Both the position numbers and the translations under genes were made by a program. A model generated the notes under the pieces. That model was not told the DNA's origin. It saw only the letters and a list, made by a program, of their open reading frames with translations, and made no database searches. Shown in pieces: positions 13,846 through 21,946 of a stretch of DNA of 26,156 nt. Source of the DNA: a virus; IMG/VR virus record IMGVR_UViG_3300005529_000089, positions 1-26,156 of that record; one strand, 5' to 3'. The first letter of the stretch is position 1. Each line of letters opens with the position of its first letter.

Positions 13846-14333
13846 TCCTTCCCCCTTTCCGTGTAGGCCTGCAGGTCGGCCTTCAGCTGCGCCAGCCAGT
13901 CCGCCCCGCCCAGGCCGAATTTCATCTCCCCTTCAGTCAGCTTCGGGCCTATCGACGAATCGCTCGCCGCCATGAACTTTTCGTCCAGCAGCTGCATCAC
14001 CGCCTTCATTATCGGCGCCGTTGCTGTCCCTGCCAGGACTTCACCCAGCGCCTGCTCATCCATCTCCACCGGCCGGTCGAAGCGCGGCCGACGCGGCGTC
14101 AGCTTCTGCACCTGCGTGCGCAGCGCCTCCTCCAGCTCGAGCTGCTCACGCAGCCTTGCGTTCTGCCGGCTCACCGTCGCGAGGATCTCCTTCTCGTTTT
14201 CCTCCAGCTTGGCGATCTCCTCCCGCAGGATTTTCTTCTCTTCCGCCAGCTCCTTGATCCTGGCCGTCTGCGCCGCCAGCGCGGCATATTCGGCGCCGAA
14301 TAACAGTCTGAACAGTCGTTCTCGTAGTTTCAT
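13842..14333 (-). CDS. Coiled-coil protein of unknown function
   Basis: The protein has 163 residues. ATG at 14333 was chosen because it overlaps the upstream stop by 4 bases. A basic, hydrophobic start (M-K-L-R-E-R-L-F-R-L-L-F-G) is followed by a long coiled coil over about 18-80 (A-R-I-K-E-L-A-E-E-K-K-I-L-R-E-E-I-A-K-L). A basic link (P-R-R-P-R-F-D-R-P) and a helical C-terminus with F-G-L-G-G-A-D-W-L-A-Q-L come next. It lies in the block between portal and scaffold. A head-assembly or ejection partner is possible. No domain is recognised. Confidence 0.75.
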   Translation of the reverse strand: MKLRERLFRLLFGAEYAALAAQTARIKELAEEKKILREEIAKLEENEKEILATVSRQNARLREQLELEEALRTQVQKLTPRRPRFDRPVEMDEQALGEVLAGTATAPIMKAVMQLLDEKFMAASDSSIGPKLTEGEMKFGLGGADWLAQLKADLQAYTERGKE

Positions 14334-14680
14334 GTGTTTTTGGGTTTGGTTTTGAAAACAAGGTGGCGCAGGTCCTGCAGGTGCGCCTGCGTCGCCGCCA
14401 GCGCCCCGGCCGATCCTGTGCCCTCCGTCGGCCGCAGTCCCGCCGTCCACAAGGCGTCCATCAGCTGCTGCGCCTCCTCCGGATTGAGCATGCAGAAAGG
14501 CCGGATCTCATGTCCGCCATCCTCATCACGCAGTTGTCGAAGCTCCATCGGCAGGACGATCGAGCGCCGGGCGCCCTGCGGCGTCCATTCGTCGAGCACT
14601 GCCCGGAGTGCCAGGCTTCCGAGGTTGGCGAAATCGTGCGCCACGTGGAACCGCATCTGTTTTCCGAATGTGTTCATCAT
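14330..14680 (-). CDS. Hypothetical protein downstream of portal
   Basis: The protein has 116 residues. There is a GAGGAG ribosome site before ATG 14680, with a second ATG one codon on. Two short blocks stand out: R-S-I-V-L-P-M-E-L-R-Q-L-R-D-E-D-G-G-H-E-I-R-P-F-C (split by charged residues), and a helix L-N-P-E-E-A-Q-Q-L-M-D-A-L-W. From memory small phage proteins of this form occur beside portal genes, with unknown function. The C-terminus is basic. Confidence 0.75.
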   Translation of the reverse strand: MMNTFGKQMRFHVAHDFANLGSLALRAVLDEWTPQGARRSIVLPMELRQLRDEDGGHEIRPFCMLNPEEAQQLMDALWTAGLRPTEGTGSAGALAATQAHLQDLRHLVFKTKPKNT

Positions 14681-14686
14681 GTCTCC

Positions 14687-16948
14687 TCAGTTGAATCCCG
14701 CGGCCGCCAGGCCGCCCTGTTCCTTCGACGCCGCGGCCAGCTGGTCCGCCACGTCTCCCCCTGGCACGTTTCCGCCCGGCATGTTCGCCGCCAGGCCCGG
14801 CTTCGCCATCGTCTTTCCGATGAAGGCGTTTTGCTGCTCGATCACCAGGCCGCGCAGGTGCTTGATCCGCGCCGCCAGGATGTTCTTGCTCACCGGCGTC
14901 AGCTTCTGGAAGGCCTCCGGGTTCTTCTGCCCGATCCCCAGCAGCGTGTTCAGCCGCAATTGGAAGTTCTGTCCGGCGTTGATCATCGGCGGCTCGACGC
15001 CCGCGCTGATCTGCGAGAAGTTGTTCTGCTCGTCCTTGATCTCATTTTGCTGCGCCGCCTGCACCGGCATAATCAGGTCCTTCGCCAGGGTCGGCGAGAG
15101 CGCGCCGAAGAACCACCGCACCAGCTTGTCCCGCTGCACCGTGTTCAGCGTGTCCCAGCTCAGCACGTAGGTGCTGATGATTTCTGCGATCATCTTCAGG
15201 TACTCCATGTTCAGCATCCCCGCCTCGAACGTGATTTCCACGTCGAACTGCCCCTGGATCTCCTCGACCGAGCGCGCGATCGGCAGGCCCTGCTCGCCCG
15301 TCACCCGCGCGATCGTGGCGTCGTCCATGTACTGCTGGCACAGCTGCAGCGCCATCTTCATCACCTTCGCCACGTCGATCAGGAAGAATTCGATCAGCGA
15401 TTGCTGGTAGGTCCTCACCCGGTCCGGCGGGTTCGCCGCCGAGATCCGCCCGAAGTAGCGGTCCAGCCGCGCCTCGATCGCCTGCTGCACGTTAGCGTTC
15501 GTGCTCGGGTACGCCGGCGGGTTCATGAACGAGATCTCGCCCGGCCGGTTTTCCTTGATCAGTTTCAGCGGCCCCAGCACCAGCGCCATCTTCGGGCGCG
15601 ATGCCGGCACCTTCACCGGCGGCACCGTGCTCAGCTGGGCGTGGTCCATGAACGAGTCGTGCAGCAGCTTCAGGCTCTGCTGCTCCGTCATCGAAAGTTC
15701 CGCGATCCCGCGCGTGTCCCACAATTTCCCGGTCAGGATCTCGCGCAGCGATGCCACGAAGTTGTACTGCCCGTGCTTCTCGTCCACCAACTCCATGTCC
15801 GAGCCCGGCTTCTCCACCGCGTGGTGGTACTGCACCAGGTAGATGCCCGGCACGCCGTCAGCGTTGCTCGCCTTGAAATACGCCGTCATGATTTCGTACT
15901 CGCCGCGGTGGCGGCTCTTGTCCCACGTCCGCTCGATGATGCGGTTGCTGTAGTCGCCGTTCACGTGGTAGTGCGTGTAGTGCCGCCAGCAGGTTTCGCC
16001 CTCGTGCTTCAGCACCTCGTCCACGAAACCCGGCTTGAATTCCTCCAGCCGCTCCTTCTCCCGCAGCTCCGAGGCGGAGAACCATTCCCGCACCCAGATC
16101 ACCCGGGCGCGCTGCATCTCCGTCGTGTTCTCCGGGATGAAGATGTCCTCCATCAGCCTCCGCGCGCGTATCGCCAGGCGGTTTTCCTTCAGGTACGGGC
16201 AGGGGAAGCTCGCCTTCCCCTCGCTCTGCAGTTCCTCCGCCGCCGTCGAGGCCGTGCCGGCCCGCAGGTCCGGCCACAGGGCCTGCATCAGTTCCGTCAG
16301 CTCTTCCTGCCGGGCCGGATCGGTCAGCAGTTCCTGCAGCTGGTCCATCGGCAGCTGGCCGCCCTGGGCCGCCTGCTGCGCCTTCGCCAGCACGTCCTGG
16401 GCCGTCACCGTCAGTTGCTGCAGCGCCCATTCCTGCTTCCACCACACCTGCATGAAGCCCACCCCCGGCGAGTCGCCCTGGCGGAACTGCGCCAGCTTGG
16501 TCCACTCTGTGATCCATTCCGATCCCAGCTGGTTGCGGATCACCCATTGCAGCAGCACGTTCAGGTTGGCCGCCAGCTGGTCGTTGTTCGACTGCGTTCC
16601 CTTCACCCCCACCTGCATCCGCATCAGCGCCGCCATCAGGATCATCACCTGCTCGTTGATGATGTCGTCGGCCGTCCGCATCCGCACGTCGCTCGCACCC
16701 TCGAAGGGGAACGCCGGCTTGCCCGCGTCCGCGTCCGCGTGCTTCTTCCCGTCCGTGCTCTGCCCGGGCCAGCGGCAGTAGCGCGTGTCCTCCGCCAGCA
16801 GCCGGCGGTCGTTCACGCTCCAGCCGCCATGCAGCGTCATGTGGCGGAACTCCTCCTTCAGCCAGGTCAGCCGCGCCGGCTGGCAGGTCATCGTGCCGCC
16901 CTCGCCTGGCACCGTGTATTGTTTCAGATCTTCCCGGTTGGTTTCCAT
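14687..16948 (-). CDS. Portal protein
   Basis: The protein has 753 residues, long for a portal and in the range of large short-tailed phage portals. It lies after the terminase with two small genes between. The N-terminus includes F-P-F-E-G-A-S-D-V-R near 80-89, a motif shared by portals of this group, then a long helical body. R-Y-F-G-R-I-S-A-A-N-P-P near 510 and the wing/crown region (K-N-I-L-A-A-R-I-K-H-L-R) follow, and the C-terminus is Gly/Ala-rich and flexible. It forms the dodecameric DNA gate at the capsid vertex and docks the terminase. ATG at 16948 is preceded by a 33-base gap. Confidence 0.85.
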   Translation of the reverse strand: METNREDLKQYTVPGEGGTMTCQPARLTWLKEEFRHMTLHGGWSVNDRRLLAEDTRYCRWPGQSTDGKKHADADAGKPAFPFEGASDVRMRTADDIINEQVMILMAALMRMQVGVKGTQSNNDQLAANLNVLLQWVIRNQLGSEWITEWTKLAQFRQGDSPGVGFMQVWWKQEWALQQLTVTAQDVLAKAQQAAQGGQLPMDQLQELLTDPARQEELTELMQALWPDLRAGTASTAAEELQSEGKASFPCPYLKENRLAIRARRLMEDIFIPENTTEMQRARVIWVREWFSASELREKERLEEFKPGFVDEVLKHEGETCWRHYTHYHVNGDYSNRIIERTWDKSRHRGEYEIMTAYFKASNADGVPGIYLVQYHHAVEKPGSDMELVDEKHGQYNFVASLREILTGKLWDTRGIAELSMTEQQSLKLLHDSFMDHAQLSTVPPVKVPASRPKMALVLGPLKLIKENRPGEISFMNPPAYPSTNANVQQAIEARLDRYFGRISAANPPDRVRTYQQSLIEFFLIDVAKVMKMALQLCQQYMDDATIARVTGEQGLPIARSVEEIQGQFDVEITFEAGMLNMEYLKMIAEIISTYVLSWDTLNTVQRDKLVRWFFGALSPTLAKDLIMPVQAAQQNEIKDEQNNFSQISAGVEPPMINAGQNFQLRLNTLLGIGQKNPEAFQKLTPVSKNILAARIKHLRGLVIEQQNAFIGKTMAKPGLAANMPGGNVPGGDVADQLAAASKEQGGLAAAGFN

Positions 16949-16981
16949 GTCGTCGTCATTTGTGGTTTTTCTTTGGAAAAA

Positions 16982-17263
16982 TCATTCGCCCGGCGCCGCC
17001 GGCGGCGGCTGCATCGGCATCACGATCACGCGCGCGTCCATCCGGATCCGCTCCTCCATCTTCAGCACGAATTCCTTCGTCTGGCCGTAGATCGCGTAGT
17101 TGTTTCCGCTCTGGCCCTCCATCCGGATCGTGCCGCCCAGCTCCGCCGGCATGTGCCGCGAGACGAAGACCTTCACCGTGTCGAAATGCTCGCCCAGCGC
17201 GTCCACCGTTGCCTGCACCCGCTTCATGTCCTCCATCCAGCGCTGCTGTTCGTCGGTGCTCAT
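16982..17263 (-). CDS. Hypothetical small helical protein
   Basis: This is a 93-residue protein. ATG at 17263 overlaps the upstream stop by 4 bases. The first 40 residues are a charged helix (D-E-Q-Q-R-W-M-E-D-M-K-R-V-Q-A-T-V-D-A-L), the middle holds G-G-T-I-R-M-E-G-Q-S-G-N-N-Y-A-I-Y, and the C-terminus is hydrophobic then proline-rich (M-P-M-Q-P-P-P-A-A-P). No family is recognised. It sits between the terminase-linked gene and the portal. Confidence 0.75.
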   Translation of the reverse strand: MSTDEQQRWMEDMKRVQATVDALGEHFDTVKVFVSRHMPAELGGTIRMEGQSGNNYAIYGQTKEFVLKMEERIRMDARVIVMPMQPPPAAPGE

Positions 17264-17547
17264 CGCCGGCCCTCCCATGCCCAGGCCGCCGTCACCACCA
17301 GGCTGCGCACGAATTTCGCCTGCTTGCCCGTCGGATATTCGGCGACAAATTTTCCCTGGCGCGCCAGGGCCGCCTTCGCCTCCGCCGCCAGGTCCTCCGT
17401 CTCCATCACGGTCAGCGACTTCATCTGCTCGTCGTTCAGCCCGAAGGCCCGCATCACGTCCCCCCGCCGCACGAAGAACATGCGGGGCAGCCGCTGGTCC
17501 ACCTGCTCCGCGGTCACGGCCGCCTCTGCTTTTGTTTTGGTGTTCAT
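17260..17547 (-). CDS. Hypothetical small protein after terminase
   Basis: The protein has 95 residues, starting 20 bases after the terminase stop without a clear ribosome site. It has a helical look with an F-V-R-R-G-D-V-M-R-A-F-G-L-N-D-E-Q-M-K-S-L patch that resembles a small HTH-like motif, then A-E-A-K-A-A-L-A-R-Q-G and a C-terminal A-A-W-A-W-E-G-R-R. It may bind DNA or the terminase, but this is weak. No family is recognised. Confidence 0.75.
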   Translation of the reverse strand: MNTKTKAEAAVTAEQVDQRLPRMFFVRRGDVMRAFGLNDEQMKSLTVMETEDLAAEAKAALARQGKFVAEYPTGKQAKFVRSLVVTAAWAWEGRR

Positions 17548-17567
17548 GGTCTTTGAAATTCGCCGCC

Positions 17568-19499
17568 TCAGTAGTGCCCCCCGCCATCGCTCTCGTAATC
17601 CTCGTCCCGCACCGCCATCAGTTTCGAGAGCAGGAAATACCGGATGTTGTCGATCGGGTCCTTCGTCGCCCCCTTGCTCCCCTCCTTGTTCCGCCAGGTC
17701 TCCATCGCGAAGATCGTGTTTTTGCAGTCCGCCGAGATGAAAAGCTTCGGGCAGTTCAGCGCATCCACCGGCTTCAGCGTGTCGTAGTCCAGCGCGTCGT
17801 TGATGAAGCCTATCCCCTCCGCCACGTCGTCGCCCGGCGTCGGCTCGAAGAACATCCCGATCTCCGCGAAGTTCTCCAGCATCGTCACCGGCCGGTCGTC
17901 CTGCAGGTGCGGCGTGCTCGCGTAGCGCGAGTCCAGGAATCGCCGCGCCACCACCTCGCGCGCGCCGTTCTCCGCGAACCATCCGCTCACGATCTCCCTT
18001 TCCGTTTTTCCCTCCGGCCACTTTGCGCCGGCCTCGTCCTTCCAGCCTTCCAGCCGCGCGATCTCGCGCTTGTAACGCACCAGCCCGAAGCCGAAGCCGT
18101 CCTGCGCCGGTCCCTGCCGGCCGTCGCCCAGCTTCCCGTCCGGCAGCGCCCAGGGTCCGGGCAGCCCGATGTCCGTGATCTCGTAATTTCCCGGCCATTC
18201 CCGGTAGAGGTAGGCCCGCGTCGGCGTCACCACCCGGAACCAGCTCATGAAGAAATTCCTTCCGCCGCACGGGTCGATGAATAGATAATTCGTCCCCTGC
18301 AGCGGGATCGCCTCCGCTGGTATCACGTGCACGTGCCGGCTGAACTTCGGGAACTTCCGCGCCATCCCCTTTTTCGCCACCCCGTAGAAATAGCGGTTGC
18401 CCAGCTCCTCGCCCGCCGCCGCGTTCAGCAGGTACACGCTCAGCGGCTCGCCAAACGGGTTGTCGCTGCCGTGGAAGCACACGATCGCGCTCTTTTCCTC
18501 CGGGTCCGCCGGCTTCAGCACCCGCGGCACTTTTTTGAATTTGCGTCCCTCCGGCACCGCCGGCTGGCTCGGCTCGCCCGTCAGCCACTTCGCGCAATCC
18601 TCCGGCCGCGACCACGGCACGTTCGGCGGCGCGCCTTTCTTCCTTCCGTTCAGCCACTCCTTCAGCAGGCCGCACTCGTCCTCGCTCAGGCCCAGGTAGC
18701 GCGCCACGTCGCGCGGCCCGTTGTCGTCCGGGTTCAGGAACGCCGTGCTCTCGCGCACCACTTCCGCCCCGTCCCAGAATTCCTGCACCGTGTTCGTGTA
18801 CCCCTCGATCGGCGCGAAGGTGATAAAGAACCACCCGTTCGAGCGCGACACGCGCGAGCGTATCGCTTGCACAAAATCCGGCGTGATCAATTCGTCGGCC
18901 CAGGCCGCGTTCACCGTCGGCCCCTGCAGCTTGTCGATTCCGCCGTCATAGGTCCAGCAGCGGCCTCGGTGCAGGTTCGGCAGTACGAAATTTTCATCGG
19001 AGAACCCCGTCTTCACCTTGTAGGCCACGTAGGTCCCGGCCGTCAGGATCGGGCGCGATCCGCGCAGGCCCGGCGGCAGGTACTTCCAGATCAGCGGCTG
19101 CTGCTGGTCGCGCGACGAATTCAGCGTCTGGTGGAAGAACCAGGTCAGCCCGTTCGGCGTCCGCTGCATCAGCCGGCTCGTTCGGTTCGCCGCGTATTCA
19201 GTTTTTGACGACGCCCATCCGCCGTTGATCAGGATCACGTTCACCGGCTGCTTGAATTTCAGGTTGAGCCGGATCCTCTCCGCCTCCTTCTCGTCCATCC
19301 ACGGCACGCCCAGCAGCGCGTCGCACACCCGCCAGATCGGCGATTCCCAGCAGCCGTAGAGCGGGTTCTCCACCTCATGGCGGATGATTTCCTCGCGCTT
19401 CAGCAGCGCCTGGCGCCAGCCTTCGGCGCCCAACGCCGCCGCCTCGTCGGCCGTCGGCATCGTCAGCACCGGGTGGATCGTGGGCCGGAATTCGCTCAT
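17568..19499 (-). CDS. Terminase large subunit (packaging ATPase and nuclease)
   Basis: The protein has 643 residues, and the start was set at 19499 by the ATGA overlap with the upstream gene. The ATPase part has a variant Walker A, G-G-W-A-S-S-K-T at 93-100, after strand V-N-V-I-L-I. A Walker B-like V-N-A-A-W-A-D-E at 196-203 and strand F-F-I-T-F-A-P at 224-230 (coupling motif) follow. The nuclease part has acidic candidates in F-I-D-P (D409), F-L-D-S (D523) and D-N-I-R-Y-F-L (D617), matching the usual RNase H-like triad pattern. It pumps and cuts concatemeric DNA at the portal. No obvious small subunit lies directly upstream. Confidence 0.9.
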   Translation of the reverse strand: MSEFRPTIHPVLTMPTADEAAALGAEGWRQALLKREEIIRHEVENPLYGCWESPIWRVCDALLGVPWMDEKEAERIRLNLKFKQPVNVILINGGWASSKTEYAANRTSRLMQRTPNGLTWFFHQTLNSSRDQQQPLIWKYLPPGLRGSRPILTAGTYVAYKVKTGFSDENFVLPNLHRGRCWTYDGGIDKLQGPTVNAAWADELITPDFVQAIRSRVSRSNGWFFITFAPIEGYTNTVQEFWDGAEVVRESTAFLNPDDNGPRDVARYLGLSEDECGLLKEWLNGRKKGAPPNVPWSRPEDCAKWLTGEPSQPAVPEGRKFKKVPRVLKPADPEEKSAIVCFHGSDNPFGEPLSVYLLNAAAGEELGNRYFYGVAKKGMARKFPKFSRHVHVIPAEAIPLQGTNYLFIDPCGGRNFFMSWFRVVTPTRAYLYREWPGNYEITDIGLPGPWALPDGKLGDGRQGPAQDGFGFGLVRYKREIARLEGWKDEAGAKWPEGKTEREIVSGWFAENGAREVVARRFLDSRYASTPHLQDDRPVTMLENFAEIGMFFEPTPGDDVAEGIGFINDALDYDTLKPVDALNCPKLFISADCKNTIFAMETWRNKEGSKGATKDPIDNIRYFLLSKLMAVRDEDYESDGGGHY

Positions 19500-19717
19500 A
19501 CCGTCAACAGCCTCCCCTTCGATTTCCGGTTCGGCGTCGCCTGCCACACCGTGATCTCCCACTGCGGCCCGTAATCCGCGCACAACGCGCAAAATTCGGC
19601 CGAGGTCATGCTTCCGCGGTGGATTTCCACGAAGACCTCGCCACGGAAACGCCCCACGATCCGGGGCCACACCCCGGCCGTGCCGGCCCGTTCGATCCTA
19701 AGACCGCCCTGCGTCAT
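19496..19717 (-). CDS. Hypothetical small protein between HTH regulator and terminase
   Basis: The protein has 73 residues, with 4-base overlaps at both ends. It has alternating basic strands (G-G-L-R-I-E-R-A-G, R-I-V-G-R-F-R-G-E-V-F-V-E-I-H-R-G) and a short helix S-A-E-F-C-A-L-C-A-D-Y with two Cys four residues apart. Next come Q-W-E-I-T-V-W and a basic end. No family is recognised. It could be a small beta-rich nucleic-acid binding protein, but no signature confirms this. Confidence 0.75.
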   Translation of the reverse strand: MTQGGLRIERAGTAGVWPRIVGRFRGEVFVEIHRGSMTSAEFCALCADYGPQWEITVWQATPNRKSKGRLLTV

Positions 19718-20007
19718 GGCACAGCCCCCAGTTCCATCGCCTTTTCCGGCGTCCATTTCGGCCGCTTTTCCAGCCGCCTTTTGTTCCACGGCGAGCTATG
19801 TGCCACGTCCAAAAGCGCGATCTCTTCCGGCTGCAGATGCCGCTTGATTTTCTCCCACAACGCCCCGCGCCGGCGCGAGCCGTTCAGCACCCGCGAAACG
19901 CTCGCGTGGTTCCGCCCCACCATCGCCGCCAGGGTCTTCGTGTCCAGACCCCGCGCGTGCAGCCGGCGGTAAAAATAATCCATTTCGATAGGGCGGAACC
20001 CGCTCAT
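19714..20007 (-). CDS. Small helix-turn-helix DNA-binding protein (XRE/Cro-like)
   Basis: The protein has 97 residues, starting 2 bases after the anti-defence-like gene. Residues about 11-60 carry an HTH pattern: F-Y-R-R-L-H-A-R-G-L-D-T-K-T-L-A-A-M-V-G, then N-H-A-S-V-S-R-V-L-N-G (recognition helix) and W-E-K-I-K-R-H-L. This matches Cro/CI-type small regulators. The rest is short, basic and Pro/Trp-containing. As the last gene before the packaging block, it may control the switch to late transcription. No cognate repressor gene in the opposite direction is visible. Confidence 0.8.
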   Translation of the reverse strand: MSGFRPIEMDYFYRRLHARGLDTKTLAAMVGRNHASVSRVLNGSRRRGALWEKIKRHLQPEEIALLDVAHSSPWNKRRLEKRPKWTPEKAMELGAVP

Positions 20008-20009
20008 CG

Positions 20010-20435
20010 TCAGGCCTGCCTCCTTCCTTCGACGCCGCGCGCCAGCCGGTCCTTCGATCGCTTTTGCAGCCAGAGCAGCGCCTGCTCCAGATTGGTGAGC
20101 GCGAGCGCATTTTCCCGACATCCGAAAGGTCCGCGACGTTGCGCCGGAACACCTGGCATGGGATCGGTGTGCACTGGCGCCATGCCCTGGAACCCGCGCA
20201 AGCGGTCAATCACGATTGCGAGAAGTGATTCGTGGCTGATGCCATTGATCCCGTTCTCTGCGATCGGCCCTTTCTGGAGCTCGATCTTGATCTCTTTTTT
20301 GATCTGCTTGTCGGGTCCCAAATTCACTGTGATCTGGTACTCGTGGTTGGCGCCCCCGTAGGCCGGCTCGTCGGCCGCGATTACTTTGATCTCTTCATTG
20401 AAGCGGTTGATGTGATGATCGGTGATATTTCTCAT
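20010..20435 (-). CDS. Putative Acb2/Tad1-like anti-defence protein (cyclic nucleotide sponge)
   Basis: The protein has 141 residues. The N-terminus (N-I-T-D-H-H-I-N-R-F-N-E-E-I, A-D-E-P-A-Y-G-G-A-N-H-E-Y) is beta-rich, followed by K-G-P-I-A-E-N-G-I-N-G-I and a helix S-L-L-A-I-V-I-D-R-L near 70-79. The C-terminus has C-R-E-N-A-L-A-L-T-N-L-E-Q-A-L-L-W-L-Q-K-R over 106-126, the hallmark pattern of the Acb2/Tad1 helical hairpin as I remember it, and R-G-V-E-G near 133. Tad1 and Acb2 proteins bind signalling nucleotides of Thoeris or CBASS defence. About 20 residues, Pro-rich, lie between helix and hairpin as an insertion. Similarity is from memory of motifs, so ligand and activity are unknown. 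ATG 20435 is 20 bases after the helicase stop. Confidence 0.65.
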   Translation of the reverse strand: MRNITDHHINRFNEEIKVIAADEPAYGGANHEYQITVNLGPDKQIKKEIKIELQKGPIAENGINGISHESLLAIVIDRLRGFQGMAPVHTDPMPGVPAQRRGPFGCRENALALTNLEQALLWLQKRSKDRLARGVEGRRQA

Positions 20436-20455
20436 GATACGTAGTTGTTTTTTGG

Positions 20456-21946
20456 TTACTGTCTCTGCTTGAAATCCTTCTTTGATAGGCCGCCGCTCGG
20501 CACGTGCTTGCCCGTCGGCGCCTCCACCAGGGCGTCGGCCGCGATGTCGAAGAATCGCGTCTGCGGCCGCCAGAACCACACCGCCGGCCACGCCGTCGGT
20601 CCGTTGCGGTCCTTGTCCTGCACCAGCTCGACCATCACCTGGGATTGCTCCGCCGTCTGCTCCATCCCGCGCATGTCCGTGTCCGGCGTGTAGAGCATCA
20701 CGATCCGGTCGGCCGCCTGCTCCACCGCGCTCGAGTCGCGGATGTCGTGGGCCTTCGGCCGGCGGTTGCCCTCCTTCCGGCTCTCCCGGTTCAGCTGCGC
20801 CGCCACCCAGCCGGTCGTGTTTACCCGCTTGAAGCACCGCTTCAATTCGTTCGCGATGTGCGCCACTTCCTGTTCCCGCACGTGGATCTTCTGCCGGCAC
20901 TTCAGCAGGTGCATGTGGTCCACCACCACGAAGTCCGGCGTCCCGTGCCGGCGCGCGTGCTCCTCCACCCGCGCCACCAGCGTCTCCACCGGGATCACGT
21001 CGTCGCAGATCCACAGCCGCTCGTTGCGCCAGCTGTGCCGCAGCCGCAGCTCCTGCTCGAACCGCTCGCGCATGTCCTTCGGCAGGTCGTGCAGCAGCCG
21101 CGCGTTCACCTTCGCCGCCGTCGCCGCCGCCAGCTCGAGCCACTTCCCCATGCTCGTCTCCAGCAGGAAGACCAGCCCCTTCTTTCCCTGCTGCAGGTTG
21201 TGGTCCGCGATCTGCCGGGTCAGGGCGCTTTTTCCGCTGGATTGGATTCCGGCGAAGATGCACAGCCAGTGCTCGTTCAGCACGTCGAAGGGTCCGCATT
21301 TCTGGTCAAAATTTTTCAGCCCCGTGTAAAGCCACCGGCTCCGGTCCACCTTCCCGTCCGCCCGGGCCAGGCTGCGCTGCAAGGCCATCGCCGCGCGCTC
21401 GTCCTCCGTTTCCCGGTCGCCGCGCACCCGCTCCACCGCCCGCCCCATTTCCGCGGCGTGGGCCTCCACCAGGTCGCGCAGGCCGCCCTGGTAGTTGAAG
21501 CACTGCTCCACCACCCCGGTGCAGCGCAGGATCAGTTCCCGCAGCGTCCACAGCTCCTTTAGCTTGTCGATGAAGTAGGCCGCCTGGGCCGTCGTCGGGA
21601 TCGTCGCGCTGATCTGCGTCAGGTAGGCGTAGCCGCCCACCGCCTCGAGTTGGCCCGCCGTCTTCAGCTCCTCCGCCAGCATCGCCAGCTCCACTGGCGG
21701 CCGCGCCGCGTATAGCTCCAGGATCTTCTCGTACACGATCCGGTGGGCCGGATTGTAGAACGCCCGCGGCCCCAGCTTCGCCTTCAGGCACAGGCCGATC
21801 GTCGCGCTGCCGTCCAGCAGGCAGCAGGCCAGCAGGTACTGCTCCGCCTCGAGCGAGTGCGGGGGCGCCCGGCCGGCGATCTTGCCGCCCTCGATCACCC
21901 GCAGGCCGGACCGGCCGTTATTTGCCGCCGAATTTTCCGCGTTCAT
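20456..21946 (-). CDS. Replicative DNA helicase, DnaB-type
   Basis: The protein has 496 residues, and the ATG at 21946 overlaps the stop of the initiator gene. The N-terminal DnaB domain (about 28-175) starts P-P-H-S-L-E-A-E-Q-Y-L-L-A. The RecA-like core has Walker A G-I-Q-S-S-G-K-S at 233-240, a Glu after it (L-L-E-T-S-M, 261-266), and Walker B F-V-V-V-D-H at 339-344. Motif Q-L-N-R-E-S (384-389), D-I-R-D-S-S-A-V-E-Q (401-410) and K-D-R-N-G-P-T (445-451) complete the DnaB signature. Length is normal. It unwinds the replication fork and is probably loaded by the upstream initiator protein, whose gene ends on its start codon. Confidence 0.92.
   Translation of the reverse strand: MNAENSAANNGRSGLRVIEGGKIAGRAPPHSLEAEQYLLACCLLDGSATIGLCLKAKLGPRAFYNPAHRIVYEKILELYAARPPVELAMLAEELKTAGQLEAVGGYAYLTQISATIPTTAQAAYFIDKLKELWTLRELILRCTGVVEQCFNYQGGLRDLVEAHAAEMGRAVERVRGDRETEDERAAMALQRSLARADGKVDRSRWLYTGLKNFDQKCGPFDVLNEHWLCIFAGIQSSGKSALTRQIADHNLQQGKKGLVFLLETSMGKWLELAAATAAKVNARLLHDLPKDMRERFEQELRLRHSWRNERLWICDDVIPVETLVARVEEHARRHGTPDFVVVDHMHLLKCRQKIHVREQEVAHIANELKRCFKRVNTTGWVAAQLNRESRKEGNRRPKAHDIRDSSAVEQAADRIVMLYTPDTDMRGMEQTAEQSQVMVELVQDKDRNGPTAWPAVWFWRPQTRFFDIAADALVEAPTGKHVPSGGLSKKDFKQRQ

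Noticed and set aside
14363-17740. A very long plus-strand open frame of 1125 codons opposite the portal and terminase.
   Set aside because: Its product is Arg/His/Leu/Val-rich with no domain features, and it mirrors the codon bias of the well-supported minus-strand genes. It is an antisense artefact of high GC.
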